Positions 11,347 through 23,838 are shown, numbered from the stretch's first letter. The stretch is 64,000 bases of DNA from Beta vulgaris subsp. vulgaris (GCF_026745355.1 NC_079205.1:35449660-35513659); one strand, 5' to 3'. Numbers and translations are program-made. The notes: generated by a model not told the origin, from the sequence alone.

Positions 11347-11689
11347 TAGCAAGACGAGAAGTAAATTCATTTCTAAATGGGATGGTTCATACATTGTTAA
11401 AGAGGTATACACTAATGGCGCCAATAAAATTCTTGACGCTGATAGATTACGGGTGCGGCCTATCAACGGCAAGTTTCTGAAGTGATACTACTCATGAAAA
11501 TTAAGAGCACTGTCAACTCCTAAGCAAGATGATAAACTGCATATGTTGAAAGAAATATACGTGCCATTTGACCTGCGTTGGCTTAATCTTGTAAAAGCAA
11601 TTTGTTTATATTTTGCAAGTACGTAGGCAACAAGGGTAACATAAAGAAATTACTCGAGTGGAGCCACACCAAAACAAAAACAAAAAAAA

Positions 11690-12175
11690 AATGTAATACT
11701 CCTAGCTCGCAAGAGTATAAACTGTGAACGGCGAAACAAAACAAAATTATATCATTGTAATACTCCTGGCCCGCAAGAGTATAAATAATGAACGGCGCAA
11801 CAAAATAAAAATTCTATCATTGTAATCCTCCCGGCCCGCAAGAGTATAAACTGTCAACGGCGAAACAAAAATAAAAATTCTATCATTGTAATACTCCTGG
11901 CCCGCAAGAGTATAAACTATGAACGGCGAAACAAAACAAAAAAAATTCTATCATTGTAATATTCCTTGCCTGCAAGAGTATAAACTGTGAACGGTGAAAC
12001 AAAACACTAAAAAATGCAATACTCCTGGCCCGCAAGAGTCTAAATTGTGAACGACGAAATAGACCAAAAAAAAATATTGTAATACTCCTGGCCCGCAAGA
12101 TTCTAAACTGTGAACGGCGAAGCAACAAAAAAGAAAAAAAGTTCTAACTCCTAGCCCATAAGAATTCAAACAGTG
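11690..12175. repeat. About eight tandem units of 60-68 bp
   Basis: Units start TGTAATACTCCTGGCCCGC and continue AAGAGTATAAACTGTGAACGGCG with an A-rich tail. Starts are near 11692, 11756, 11821, 11887, 11955, 12016, 12077 and 12144. The array follows the gypsy integrase gene, where TAT-type elements carry tandem repeats in their 3' untranslated region. Open frames on the minus strand here are produced by the repeat. Confidence 0.88.
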
Positions 12176-12274
12176 AAGGACGAAATCAAAACAAAAGCAA
12201 TTCTTGGGTTAATAAATTATCATTTAACAAAAGAAAAAATCATGGGTTAGACAACATACCTTGAGGGCGAGACT

Positions 12275-12525
12275 AACTGTTTTCAAGGGACTGTCTGGAA
12301 GTGTCATTGTCGCAGTGCTAAAGACATATGAGTAACACCCCTGACAGGCTCACAGTGTTAAAGACATGTGGCCCATTGCGACGAAATCTCCGTCTTCGTC
12401 TTCAAGGAACTGTCTGGAGGTGTCATTGTCGCAGTGCTAAAGACATATGAGTAACACCACTGACAGGCTCATAGCCGCACATATGGCCCATCGCGACGAA
12501 GTCCACGTCTTCAAGTGAACCTGTA
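12275..12525. repeat. Tandem duplication of about 120 bp
   Basis: Both copies carry GACTGTCTGGAAGTGTCATT-type text followed by GTCGCAGTGCTAAAGACATA and a conserved end (GCGACGAAGTCC). Copy one is about 12280-12400 and copy two about 12402-12520. It is part of the presumed 3' untranslated region of the gypsy element. Confidence 0.8.
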
Positions 12526-13872
12526 ATACACACACAAAAAAATTATACGTGTACACATAACAAACAAAAGCAAAACAAAAGAGACTAAAAAAAAACTTGT
12601 GAGTCTATGTATAATATGGACATTAGCAGTACCCTAGCACTGGATATTGATATTATGGTATCATACCATGATATGTAGTTAGGTACAATAGGAAAAAAAA
12701 TAATCACCAAAACAAATCAAAATACATATATATGTTTTTGTATATATGTATATGAAAAAAAGGGAAAAATTTGAAAGGTGACGCATAACAATCACATATG
12801 AAAGTATTGTTAGTATGAGATTGTTATATATTTACTTTGTGGTATGAAACAAAAAGAAGAAGAAAAAAAAATGAAGGCCTACTGCAGCCTTCAAACTCAA
12901 AAACAAAATAGCCAAAACTCTTATGAAACACAGCAGACGTTGCCGTGCTCTCCTTCTACAGACCGCGCCATATCCCTTCATCTCCTTCCTCTACTACTCA
13001 TCTACATATTCAACTTACCTCCCTAATCCATCACAACAGCCTACACCCTATCATCATCTACACCCGCGTATCTCAGGCAACACACTCATCATAATCATCC
13101 CTAATTCATCTTCATCATCACCTGATTGCAGCATACAATATTTTGCGGTATGCAAAGGCATGCTATGATACGTGGTTATTGAGGAAGAAAGAAACGGGTG
13201 AGGATGGATTTCTGAGTCTACCCTGTGATATGAGCCATGATTTCAAGCACGAACTGCCGTCAGAATTTAAAGGAAGTCAAATATGGGGAAGGAATTGACA
13301 AACTTCGACCATGAGGATACATTCACATTGGATTGTAGAAGTTCTAACACTTTCAAGGATTTTAGGGATAGAGTGTTGATGCTCAACAATCCCACACACA
13401 TCACCAAATTCTGCCCAACAAAACTGCTCTAACCCACCTGATCTTTATTAATCATCATCAGCACATAAACCAAAAAAAAAAAGACAAAAAAAGCAACTTT
13501 AGCAATTACTTGGTTGTGATCTGTTGAGCTTTGTGATTGATGATGCTCCTAGTGAAAGAATGCAAACTAAAACAAAAGAGCAAGGCACTAATTGTGAATT
13601 GAAAACCCCAAACCAAAAAAAGAAGAAAAAAAAACACTTGCATGATTTACCTTAACTGGCGATGGAGGAGTTCGGGTATCGCAGGTTAACGAGAAAAGGG
13701 AGGGCTATCCTTATTGGCTTTTATAGGTTATGGTAAACCTAGTGCAATCATGATAAAAACTTGAAAGAGTTCATGTAATTACAAGACTATAAAAATCCAA
13801 AATCACAGCAATGTTAAAGCATGACGCAATTTAAGTCAAATTTGTCGAGATTCTATCATGAATAAACACTTC
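12526..13872. other. Non-coding, A-rich; no gene seen
   Basis: Probably the remaining 3' non-coding part of the TAT-like gypsy element. It contains short A tracts and a CT-rich stretch at 12920-13110. The open frames at 12844-13168 have no recognisable protein and low-complexity composition. Confidence 0.4.
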
Positions 13873-14471
13873 GGGCCCGTTCTGTTCGGAATAAAACACG
13901 TGAACTGAACTGAACTGATTGGAGCTGAACTGAACTGAATTGAATTGATTAAAATTTGAATTGAATGAAATTGAATGTAATAAATATATAAATAATATTT
14001 AAACAATAATAATATGAATATTAAATAATAATTATAATGATAAGTAATAACAATGAATAATAATAATAATAATAGTATTTTGGATATTTTTAGATGATAG
14101 TTACAAATAAATAATATTAATAATCATAAATTAATAATAATAATAATAATTAATAATTAATAATTATTATTTTATATTATTTGTATTAATATATTAATAC
14201 TTGATGATGATTATAGAATAACAATAATATCTAAGAAGTAAATTAATATTACAACTTTAATAATTAGATTTAATAATATAATAATATTTAGTAATAAAAA
14301 AATGATTGGATCGGACCGCGAAAATTGCATCATAAACCGTTTTGACGAGATTTGATTGGTTTATGGGCTAAAAAATGTGGGTTTATTTGTGTTTTGACCT
14401 AAACCATGTTCCTCCTAATAATAATAGTAATAATAATGAGCAAAGCTATAATAAACAAAATAATATATAGA

Positions 14472-14527
<56 letters not shown>

Positions 14528-14715
14528 ATAGTAATGGTATAAAAATAAATAATAATAATAATAATAAGAGTAATTAGTAAAATAAATTATACCAACATAA
14601 TAATAATATTTAACAAAATGGTTATAAATGAATGGAGCTGAACTGAACTGAACTAAACTGATTGGAGCTGAACTGAACAGAAGTGAACTGAAAATAAGCT
14701 GGGGAGAACATGCTC
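13873..14715. mobile_element. PIF/Harbinger-like non-autonomous element, CTGAA-repeat family (copy 1)
   Basis: The ends GGGCCCGTTCTG and GAACATGCTC form short inverted repeats with a 3-bp TTC duplication (13870-13872, 14716-14718). Both ends carry direct repeats GCTGAACTGAACTGA and GATTGGAGCTGAACTG. The middle is AT-rich with AAT microsatellites around a conserved block at 14303-14420 that recurs, inverted, in the copy at 31754-32750. No coding capacity. The three-base duplication suits PIF/Harbinger, although TTC departs from the usual TWA. Confidence 0.8.
14469..14523. repeat. (AAT)n microsatellite
   Basis: About 18 consecutive AAT units inside the Harbinger-like element, with further interrupted AAT tracts nearby. 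Confidence 0.9.
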
Positions 14716-15447
14716 TTCAAATCATGTACATGACATGAATTAATTGTCATTGAACTAAAATAAATATGATTAAAATAAATATGATTAACCAATTTAATTA
14801 ATTTAGTCAGCTCAAATAACATATCCAAATTAAATTAAACAAATATAATTTGGGTTCTAAAATATTTGGGCTAGCCCATATTACTAGTCCGAATAAGGTG
14901 GTCAAATGGCAAAGGTAAAAAAAGAACTTCCAAGTCATCAACGGGCCCAAACCCATAAATTATCATGTCCATGAAGGGATCTTCATTCCCTATAAATAGA
15001 CCTCACATCTCTCAGTTAAGAGGACGGAAAAATCATTATTCTCAAGAGGTCATAAAATTCTTTTAGAATTCTCTCTGCAATTAGTCAACAAGCACATGAA
15101 ACTTGTGCCGATTGTTCAGATACACTCAAACATATTCAACTGAGATTCAAGCTTTGTCAGCCCTCATTCGAATATACCCAAACAAAACTTAAACTCAGGT
15201 TGACGTTAACAAATTGTCATCCCACACTCAAACTCAGGTTGTCGTTGACAACAGGTCAGTCTACCTTCAACTCCACGTCGACACCAACACGTTTCACTCT
15301 CAAGCTACGAAACAGAATCAGAGGACTTGGTTTATTTTCATTATAAACTGTTTACAGAGATTTGTACTCAATACATTTATTGAAATATAATTTCTTTGTT
15401 ACTTTGTTTCTTATCTTATTTATTTTGACTCGAAATTTGTGTAAACA
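14716..15447 (+). repeat. Probable LTR (solo or truncated)
   Basis: The segment has promoter-like features in plus orientation: TATAAATAGA at 14991, a CT-rich transcribed leader, and ends with GTGTAAACA at 15447. The right edge is exact because it abruptly interrupts the hAT-type reading that starts at 15448. The left edge is hidden by the Harbinger-like element (a TGTACATGACATG start near 14724 is possible). It may be the 3' LTR of the gypsy element to its left or an unrelated solo LTR. Confidence 0.55.
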
Positions 15448-16380
15448 CTATCCTCATAAAGTTTTGCATTAGATCCTGTAAAAGTTAAGTTATATTTTGC
15501 AAGACATTTCACAACAGAAACTATCCTCAACAAAACTTGTCTTCAACGCTCCTTTTCATTTGAAATTCCTTGTTGTAAATTTTTATCAATCCCTTGATTA
15601 TTACTTAAACTAGTACGTACTTCAGTCCAAGTATTCATGTTGGTCATATGCTCAACACTATTCTGTGTTTTAAGTCTTTCACTAAGGTGCTTCCAATCAT
15701 TCAAACCATTATTTGCTAAAAAGCTTTTGTTATTTTGCGATGTGAATAACTTACAACAAAAACAATAAACTTTATCCACATGTTTAGAGTAAATCAACCA
15801 CTTTCTATTACTAGTCTCTCCATTACTCATCTTTCTTAGATAATGAGCATATGAAAAAATGTCTAGAAAGATTATCAAGATGAAATGTAAGATTCATTTC
15901 TCTTATAGGCCCCTTTTCAATTATAATATCTCTCATTTTATTATCGAGAATACCCCAATTACTAGGATCATAACTATCCAAAGGATGGACCAAGTTTTCA
16001 TCATTTTCCACATTATCTGTCGACGCATTTGGAACATTATCATAGTCATTGAAATTGTTGTCATTCAAGTGCTCATTAGATTGTTCAAGATTATCACTAT
16101 TCACACATTCATTAGGTTGCTCAAAATTATCACCATTCGAATGTTCATTAGATTTCCCAAGATTATCGTCATTCTTATTTTCATTGAGTTACTCAAGATT
16201 ATCATCAATCATATTTTCATTAGGTTGCTGAAAATCATCCTCATTTGCACCTAAATCATTAGAAGACCCTTTAACTGTTTTAGAGAAAAATTTGAAGAGA
16301 GCTCCCTTTTGTGATTCTAGTAACTCTTGTGTTTATTTTCATTTTTTTCCTTTTTTCATAACCAGTAGATGTTTTTTCAT
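15448..16380 (-). pseudogene. hAT-type TTF/ZMYM zinc-finger transposase fragment
   Basis: On the minus strand the readings 16380-15823 and 15878-15448 give, in order, a basic QELLESQKGALFKFF-type N-terminus, degenerate LEQSNEH-like Asn-rich repeats, then [44 protein letters not shown] and [16 protein letters not shown]. This is the TTF-type zinc finger of plant ZMYM1-like hAT transposases. It continues into the start of the DUF4371 catalytic region (VSVVKCLAKYN at about 15480), with a Trp codon changed to stop near 15553 and a frameshift near 15850. The reading is cut at 15447 by the LTR. The catalytic core and dimerisation domain are absent. Confidence 0.78.
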
Positions 16381-17958
16381 TAACATCATATGAATAAATA
16401 GTAGAGAATATAGAGCAATGTCACCTGTTTTGACTGCTTATTACGATGTTGATTATTGAGCAGTGAAAGGGGTTCGAATTTAATTTCCAACATCAACAAG
16501 AATACTGCGCATATATGAAAATCAAAAAAAAAAAAAAAAAAAAAGAATTACAAACAAGTCTCATTTAGTTTAGATCAAATTCATGAAAAAAAATTAGCAA
16601 GAACATACCCAGCAGCATACTCATTTCTATAATTCCAAAGCTTTTGGTATATTTTTGCCGTTGGTGATAATGTGGTATTGGATCCTACTGTGTATTTTTT
16701 TTCAAACTGTGCATTTGACAAATGAAAATTATAACAAGAACACTAGTACACTATCCATTCGGCATCACAAACAAGTGTTATTTTCTCATTTCAAACTACC
16801 CATTTGGCATTTGACAGATATCACAAACAATAACAAAAAAAATATATATATAACAAGAACACTACCCATTCGACATTTGACGGAAATGAAAATCAGGAAA
16901 AAAATTACAAACAAGTGAACAAGTCTAATATATTTTAGATGAAATTCATTATAAAATAGAAATATTAGAAACAAAAAAAAAAGAATTATAACAAGAACAC
17001 TACACATTCACTTGGCAATCGGTAGATATGAAAATCAGGAAAGAAAATACAAACAAATGAACAAGCCTAATTTATTTTAGATCAAATTCATTAAAAATAG
17101 GAATAATAGCAAGAACAAACAAAAATTATAACAAGAACACTACCCATTTATTTCGACAGATATGAAAATCAGATAAAAAAAATTACAAACAAGTGAACAA
17201 GTCTAATTTATTTTACAACAAATTCATCTAAAAAATAGGAATATTAGCAAGAACAAAAAAATCTTACCCAAATCGTTGAAGATGAAGTAGCCAACATTCT
17301 AGATTTTTCTATTATTTACCCAATTACCCCCTTCGAATCTTCGATTCTTTGTCTACCAAATTAGAACTTCGGCGCTTCGCGAAGTGACATGCAATAAAAT
17401 TCGAACAGATAAACACCTAAATTTGCCAAAATATCAAAATTGTGAACCCAATAATTGTGAGAAAAATAAGAAGAAAGAATGAAAATTGGTGAGATATAGA
17501 ATTCATAGGAGTTTTATTTATATGAAATATAAACCCCGTTAGAAATTTTAATACAAAATAGTCGTTTATGGGGGAAATCATCTACAATTGTGAAGATCAA
17601 TTAGAGAATTGGGAGATTGATTGAGGATGGAAATTAGGAAAGAAAAAATTAAAAATGTTGAGATTTTCAGAATATGGAAAATTGAAAAGAAGGAATTTAG
17701 TTCAAGAATTTAATTCAATCTTGGAAATTTTTCAAAATTTATTTGGTAAATGGAGGATATGAACGATTTTGAGAGAAACAAGGAGTAGCAATTGAATGAG
17801 AGTAATAAAGGAAGGTTGAAGAAGAGGGGAAAAACAGCGTCTCACACGCGTTTTTCTTTGAACTGAACTTTTCTTTTTTTTTTAATAAAAGTTGCTTTAA
17901 TAAATTTGGCTTGGCCCTGGGCAGGCGCCCCTCCTGCCTAACCCCAAGGACGGGCCTA
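16381..17958. other. 5' non-coding part of the hAT element, with tandem repeats
   Basis: No gene seen. It is AT-rich and ends at 17908-17958 in a GC-rich patch (minus strand TAGGCCCGTCC... and GCGCCTGCCCAGGGCC) that resembles the ends of ZMYM-type hAT elements and abuts broken gypsy gag. I infer this is the hAT terminus, but no 8-bp duplication can be shown because the other end is missing. Confidence 0.45.
16520..17260. repeat. Four to five tandem units of about 140 bp
   Basis: Units share TACAAACAAGTGAACAAGTC, TTATTTTAGATCAAATTCAT, AGCAAGAACA and CACTACCCATT. Anchors fall near 16549, 16907, 17049 and 17187. A run of about 21 A precedes the first anchor at 16528. Confidence 0.7.
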
Positions 17959-18968
17959 GATTCTGACTGTTTCTTTTACCACGGTTAACGACATTTCCAC
18001 TTCGCCAATCAAGAATAGGACAATTCTGAACCACATCGATAACACTGATCACTTCCTTGACGACATTCATTCGCCATGTGGCCTTGTCTTCCGCAATTGT
18101 TGCATCGAGGAATTTGCTTCTGATTGTTTCCCGAATATCTCGTGTTTGGCTTTTTGTTGAAGTTGTTGTTGGAGTGGCCATCATGAGACTTAGTTTTTAT
18201 TTTTCCACCCTCATACACATCCTTTCGCAGCTTCACTTTCCTTTCAACATTGATCGCCCGATCATACAACTCTTGATAGGACTTACTCATGTTTGCAGCA
18301 AGCCTTTCTTAAAGATCTAGGTTCAAACCTCATTCAAATCGATTCATCCTTTGACGATCAATAGATACCAGATCAGGAGCCAATCGAGCTAACTCCTTGA
18401 ATTTCACAGCATATAACAGAACTGACATACCTCTTTGCCTCAGATGGATAAACTCGGATTCCATCTGAGGCTGCAAAGACTGAGGGTAAAACTGATTTCT
18501 CATAGCCTCCTTTAGGCCTTCCCATCCAAATCCAAGTTGATTCAGCATCTCTCTAGCAGTCTTGCACCATAGATCAGCTTGCCCTTTTAAGTAGCACACC
18601 GCAAATTTAACTTTTCACTTGTCTGGGCACTAGGTGGCATCGAAGAGTTTCTCCATGTCATTCAACCATTCCTCGAACTTGGTGGGGTCGGGTTTTCCAT
18701 CATAAGTAGGCGGCTTGTGGGAAGAAAATCTTTTGAACATGTTGGAGCATTCTTCCTGCTTTGTCTTGGCCCTTGGTCGGTTTCCTTGCAAGAATTCCAT
18801 CCTCAGCTTCATTATATCCATCTGATTTCCATTAGCATTTTCAGGCGTTTCTTCGAAAACAGGGTCACTTCGCAAAGTATCTAGCGTTGCCCTCATTTCT
18901 TCAAGTGTGACTTCAGACTCATGATTTCCATTTCCTCTAGTAGTAGGTTCACTTTTACTTGTAGCCAT
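17959..18968 (-). pseudogene. Ty3/gypsy (chromovirus-like) gag
   Basis: The reading starts with the ATG at 18968 (MATSKSEPTTRG), about 230 bp downstream of the LTR. It contains the Retrotrans_gag signature (KPPTYDGKPDPTKFEEWLNDMEKLF, KGQADLWCKT, FYPQSLQPQMESEFIHLRQ, ELARLAPDLV) and a CX2CX4HX4C knuckle (CNNCGRQGHMANEC near 18080) with the start of a second one. Frame breaks lie near 18615, 18310 and 18030, and the gene is cut at about 17958. Protease and pol are not found downstream, so the element is truncated there, probably by the hAT insertion. Confidence 0.87.
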
Positions 18969-19182
18969 GTTCTAAAACATCACATATTACATGTGTATAA
19001 CATGTTAAACGAGGCGTAAACATCATTGTAAAAATCATATGAAAATATTCCCTTCCCCGATCCTAACACTAAAATTCATTTTGATTTTAAAACACTACAC
19101 CATTTATTTATTCATATTATTATATTATATAAACCTTGTAATTTATGGTGATAACTCTCATTTTACTTGAGGTACCGAGAAT

Positions 19183-19198
19183 CGTTTCTCTTATACCA
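19183..19198 (-). other. Primer binding site (gypsy gag element)
   Basis: On the minus strand TGGTATAAGAGAAACG lies three bases after the LTR end and resembles the tRNA-iMet primer TGGTATCAGAGC with a C-to-A change. It supports the LTR boundary at 19202. Confidence 0.7.
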
Positions 19199-19201
19199 AC
19201 C

Positions 19202-22155
19202 TGTAACACCCCGACCTCCAATCAAGTGTTATTAAGTTAATTAATCGATTATTAGCAGCAAAACCTCGATAGTCGGCATGTTACTGCCGTACTTTCCATT
19301 AGGAAAATACAAGGCAACATAAATTCATAAACTCAAACATATTATAACATGAAATATAATATGGATCCAACATTAGTCTTAATTAATATATAGAAACTTA
19401 GTTACTAACTAGAGTTTTGACATTAACTTAAATTAAAACCATGAGAGTCTACATAATCTAGATATTATATAAATCCTCACTGCTACGCCATCCCGTTATC
19501 ACCATTGGTACCTAAAACATAAAACAAAACGTCGTGAGTCGAAGCTTAGTAACATACTACTCTAACATCGTAAATTCATTTCAACTCATTTTATTTATAA
19601 ACAGGGAGGACAGAGTAAGTAAAACTATTTCACAAACATATCATATCATGTTACATTATCTTCTTTATCATGTTCATCATAACGGGAGGTGATTAACCGA
19701 CCGGGAGGTACGTGCACGACCGGGAGGTACGTGCACAACCGGGAGGTACGTGCACGACCTAGGATATCTTCTTTATCATGTTAATTATTTGGTAACTTGG
19801 CTCGTACAACAGAAGGGACGTCTCCCCAGAACATAGTAACATCGTAAACGGGAGGCAGCTACCCAAGGACAAAAGCCCTCATTAAACGGAAGGTGGCGTT
19901 AATGCTCAAAATATAGAAATGTGTGGTGCCACCTGAGGACAATAGCCCTCACTAAACGGGAGGTGGTTAACCGACCGGGAGGTACGTGCACGACCTAGGA
20001 TAACAGGATACTTGCCAAGAACCGTCTTTGACTTGAATTTATCATGTTTCATTTCTTTTAAGCATATCATCATCATCATGAATAATTATATTCTTTCATT
20101 TCATCCATAACATCGTCATTATTTCATAGCATCATATCATCATAACCATCATAAAACATTTCATTTCCCGCAATTCATATATAAAATGTAATATTAATCA
20201 TGATCAAAAAACATACTTCAAAGGGGAATGCGGGTGTTAGCAGTAGACGTTACCTGAATTCCTGCTTATCAACCTTGAGGGGAGGCTTGTAATATTGTTT
20301 ATCTTCTTTAATCTAATCGAGAATAGTTTTATTAATGAACCTTTCGTTTTTTAGCTTCTAAGCCTAAATCTTAGGTAGCCCTTATTAAGGTCATAGCATT
20401 CATTATAACATTCATAAAGGTCTCAATAAAGGTCATTATTAACTTAGTCGTTAATAGCTTCTTAAGGTGGCTCTTAAACAACTAATTAGGCGAAATAACT
20501 CCTTTAGTTATACTTTTAGAATTATCGAAACATTAAAGTTATACTTTTACATATTATATAACCATTTCAAAGCATAAAAATTCTAGGAGTTCATAGTTAA
20601 TCATTAATTAGTCATCCAATATTAAATTAATTAAGTTTGAAGCTATAATAGAATCATTAATATTATTTTAATATTATTTAATCTCATAAAACTGGTAAGT
20701 CAAGCTATCTTGTTATTATAAGTAAACTTATGTATTAGTGAAGTAGTAATAATAACTTAAACTCAAATTACAAGTAACAATCTTATTGGATTAGTTTTGA
20801 ATTAGTTTTAGTTAACTCAACCAACTTAGTCATTAGGAATTATAGCCCAAACATAGTTTTAGGAAATAAGTTAGGGGGTTTAATTAAACTAACCAAAGCA
20901 GCCTTTTAATAAAAATATAACAAGTCCAATCATCCTTTTAGCCCAATAACAAAACGATTCATATTTATAAAACCTAGTTTCAAGTTCTAAGTCAATGGTC
21001 TTTGGCCCAAATCAAATATTAACTAGCCAGGGAATTAAACTTCGGCTTAGAATTAGTAAATAGAAAATCAGAATTTCTTTAAAAGAAAACAGAAGATGTC
21101 GTTACCTCTACTACTAGAGCAGGGATGACGAAGATCGAGGCGGGAGTGCTGCTCCGGCGAACGGCGGCGGCGATGAGCAACGCGACGGCGCGACAGCGGG
21201 AGAATGAGGGGCGAAGGTCGTCGGTGCTGCGCAATACAGAAACACGCGAAGAAGAGGAGCGAGAGAGAGTAGGGTGCGAGCGAGGAAGAGGGAGAAGACG
21301 CGAGTTGCAGGTGGGGCGGAGCTCCGGCGACCGTGCAGGTGCGTCGGCGGTGACACACGAGGTGGCGACGTCCTGGCGTCCGCAAGCCGGCGACAGCCGG
21401 TGGTGGTGGTGTTTGAACCCCGAAACAGAGGAGAGAGAGGGAAAGAAAATGGGTTTTCTTGTTGGGTTCCTTTGAGTCACATTTTTCGGCGAATTGTGAA
21501 TGAAAATTCTGGTTAGTTCGTAGGTGGTGGTGAGGTGAGAGATGAGAGGATGAAAATTGTTGAATTGTTGTGTTCTTGGTGATGAATTTCATGGCCATTT
21601 ATAGGGAGATTAGTAACACTAAATTAGTGGTTGGGAGGAAGAAAATTGAAGTACATTTTCTAATTTTTGACTTGAGCAAGGTAAGAAGATGGATTGGTGA
21701 CAGGTTTTTGGCATAGGAAAAGAATGGAGGGTGGTGGCATGTGTGCCAAGTGCCCATGGATGTGTGAGAGGAAGAAGGCAAGAGTAATGGAGTAGTTGAC
21801 CATAGAAGATTTTTCTCTTTTTCCTTTTTATTTTGGTAACCCAAAAATCAGAAAATTACTCTACTTTTCACTCTACTTCACGTGGCTTTGTAAACTTTGG
21901 TGAAATGTGGATATTTTTTGCTTTAGTGATTTAACAACAAAACTAACATTCTTGATTAACTCATGAAATCGTAAAATATAATTTATCGTCGCATAGATAT
22001 TAACATTTTTAAGTTGGTAAACTTTATGTTGTAATTCTATAATCGTTTTATTATATGTTGCTTAATTAGCGAAACGATAAAATAAAATATATTTTTAACT
22101 ACTCGTCATAATTAATTATTCACTTTCAACACGTTTAAGTTTTCAGGATATTACA
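19202..22155 (-). repeat. 5' LTR of chromovirus-like gypsy element (2954 bp)
   Basis: The plus-strand limits are TGTAACACCCCG at 19202 and GGATATTACA at 22155, so the minus strand reads TGTAATATCC...GGGTGTTACA with TG/CA ends. On the minus strand a TATAAATGGCC box is at about 21605 and is followed by a CT-rich, GC-rich leader (21100-21600), which produces several spurious overlapping frames. Long LTRs of this build occur in the Tekay/Del chromovirus branch. The matching 3' LTR is not in the window. Confidence 0.83.
19697..20000. repeat. GGGAGGTACGTGCAC tandem and dispersed repeats in LTR
   Basis: Three adjacent 19-bp units (GACCGGGAGGTACGTGCAC) at about 19699-19757, a fourth at about 19975, and several shorter ACGGGAGGTGG echoes between them. 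Confidence 0.85.
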
Positions 22156-23838
22156 CGTGAAACGACCTAAAATCAATTAAGAGGCCGTAATTACCTTTCT
22201 AATTATGTCAAATTATATAGTTGATCCATTTGAAGATTATGGAGAACAATTTCGAATATGTAATATGGATCGTCATACAATTTAACTTAGTTAGATTTGC
22301 AATTATTTTCTTAATTGAGATTGAGTCGTTTAATACATATACTATGATATATTGGGCCCAACATGCAATATTTGTAACATTGGTTGCTCATTTTATTAAA
22401 AAAAAATTGTAGAATTATTTATGAAAATTATGCATAAACATCTTCATACTATTCATCAATTGAGTGATGTAATAACTATTTACAAAAAAACTATTATTGT
22501 ACAAAATCTATGATCTACGCAAATATTCAATATTAATCTTCGTCATGATTGCTCCTTGATCTTCATCTTCTTGAATGGGCTTTGAAATCCATGTCTATTT
22601 GTAAACTTGTGAAAGTTAAAAAATCAGTTAACTTCCTTAATTTGATTTTTTTATGAAAATCTTTATTGAATTTTATTTTGATTTCTATTTATTTTTATAA
22701 TTAAATAATGAATAACTTTAAGAGAAATTTAAAAACTTAATGACTTTTAATTAACATTTTCGTAACAAAAGAAAACATTTTTTATGAAAATTGAGTTGAT
22801 CACTTTATTTCATTTTCCAGATTGCACTTTTATTCTTATACTGACTTATAAAATTCAAAACATTCTGTACAGAGCGTGAAATATAGTAGATGATATACTT
22901 ATGGATATGCCATTGTCTTATGTATGTTGTGTTAAAATTTCCCAAGCGTTTAATGACACCTCAAATTATGGTGAATTTTATACGAAAACCGGTCAAAACA
23001 GGACCTTTATCCAATTTGTTCTTTGAAACCTAACTTATTGAACTTGTTTTGAAGTGAACTTTGGTATGAACATTCTAGAAAAATTCTAGGATTATACTGG
23101 AAATTTTCACTTGAATTGTACATTTAAAAACCCTTTTTTATTTATTTTCGTGACTGAAGAGAAAATCAGTTTTCTAGAATTTAGTTATTTGCATGAACAA
23201 TTTTGTAAAAATAAGATAAAATTGTATATAATTCATATGATCATGATATGTTTGTTTTTGGAAAGCTATTGATGTCTTCTTTAAAGTTGATGTTTTCAGT
23301 TTGACCTAAATGAGTTTAATTTGAACTTTATTGAAATAATAAGTTTATGTGGTACTGGACGAAATCAGTTTTTCACAACCATTTTGTATGGTTTTTAATT
23401 AACTGTACAAAATTCGTTGTTTAAACGTCATTAACTTCATAGAAACAATATTAAATCCGAAAAAACTATTTATATAATACATACGAAAAATAAAATAAAG
23501 TACGAAATTGAAACTGAATATAATTACAGCATCACATTTTCTTTTTATGGAGATATTTATGCACAACTCTATTTGATTTTCTTACTTAAAATATGTTTTT
23601 GGTGATGAACAACAACTTGATTAAGAAAAATCAAATAAACACATGTTTCCTAAGAGTCTCCCCATCAGATTTGTCTATTCTAGGTGAGGTGATTTAAGGT
23701 TGAGAACCTATTAGGACTTCTACATACCCAAATCACTCCAAAGATGAAAAAATGATAAGAGAAAATACAGATAAAGCTAGTATAGGATCAATAAGATAAT
23801 TGAGAACAATAATAATAATTTAGTTTTACCTTGCTAAC
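22156..23838. other. AT-rich sequence without recognisable gene
   Basis: No coding region, LTR end or terminal inverted repeat could be fixed. Open frames are short and low-complexity. Confidence 0.5.

Larger units (their letters stand above)
9256..11494 (+). pseudogene. Ty3/gypsy (TAT-like) integrase C-terminal part, interrupted by CACTA
   Basis: From 9256 the plus strand reads RTHIIYRYGVPQRIVTDNG, the integrase core around its second catalytic Asp, then frameshifted remnants, then a clean stretch 9608-9825 with LRLAQLEALDEKRLQ and RAFNKKARPRSFQVGDMVL, the conserved C-terminal integrase region. A CACTA element occupies 9826-11346. After it, 11350-11494 continues with SKWDGSYIVKEVY and LRVRPINGKFLK. 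The frame is continuous across the CACTA if one TAG target copy is counted. The PINGKFLK ending followed by tandem repeats is typical of the TAT (Retand/Ogre) branch. The 5' part of the element lies beyond the copia insertion. Confidence 0.85.

Noticed and set aside
11883..12169. Minus-strand frames with HSLYSCGPGVLQ repeats
   Set aside because: By-product of the 60-bp tandem array in gypsy 3' non-coding sequence.
13854..15452. CTATC on both sides (13854-13858, 15448-15452) as target duplication of a solo LTR with the Harbinger-like element inside
   Set aside because: The transposase reading cut at 15448 does not continue left of 13854, and the LTR would start with ATG instead of TG; five matching bases can be chance.
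16049..16254. Plus-strand frames with CSLDCSRLS-type repeats
   Set aside because: Antisense of the Asn-rich repeats in the hAT transposase fragment.
21068..21598. Four overlapping GC-rich frames of up to 176 residues
   Set aside because: They are in the leader part of a gypsy LTR, overlap on both strands and have low-complexity Pro/Ser/Arg composition.
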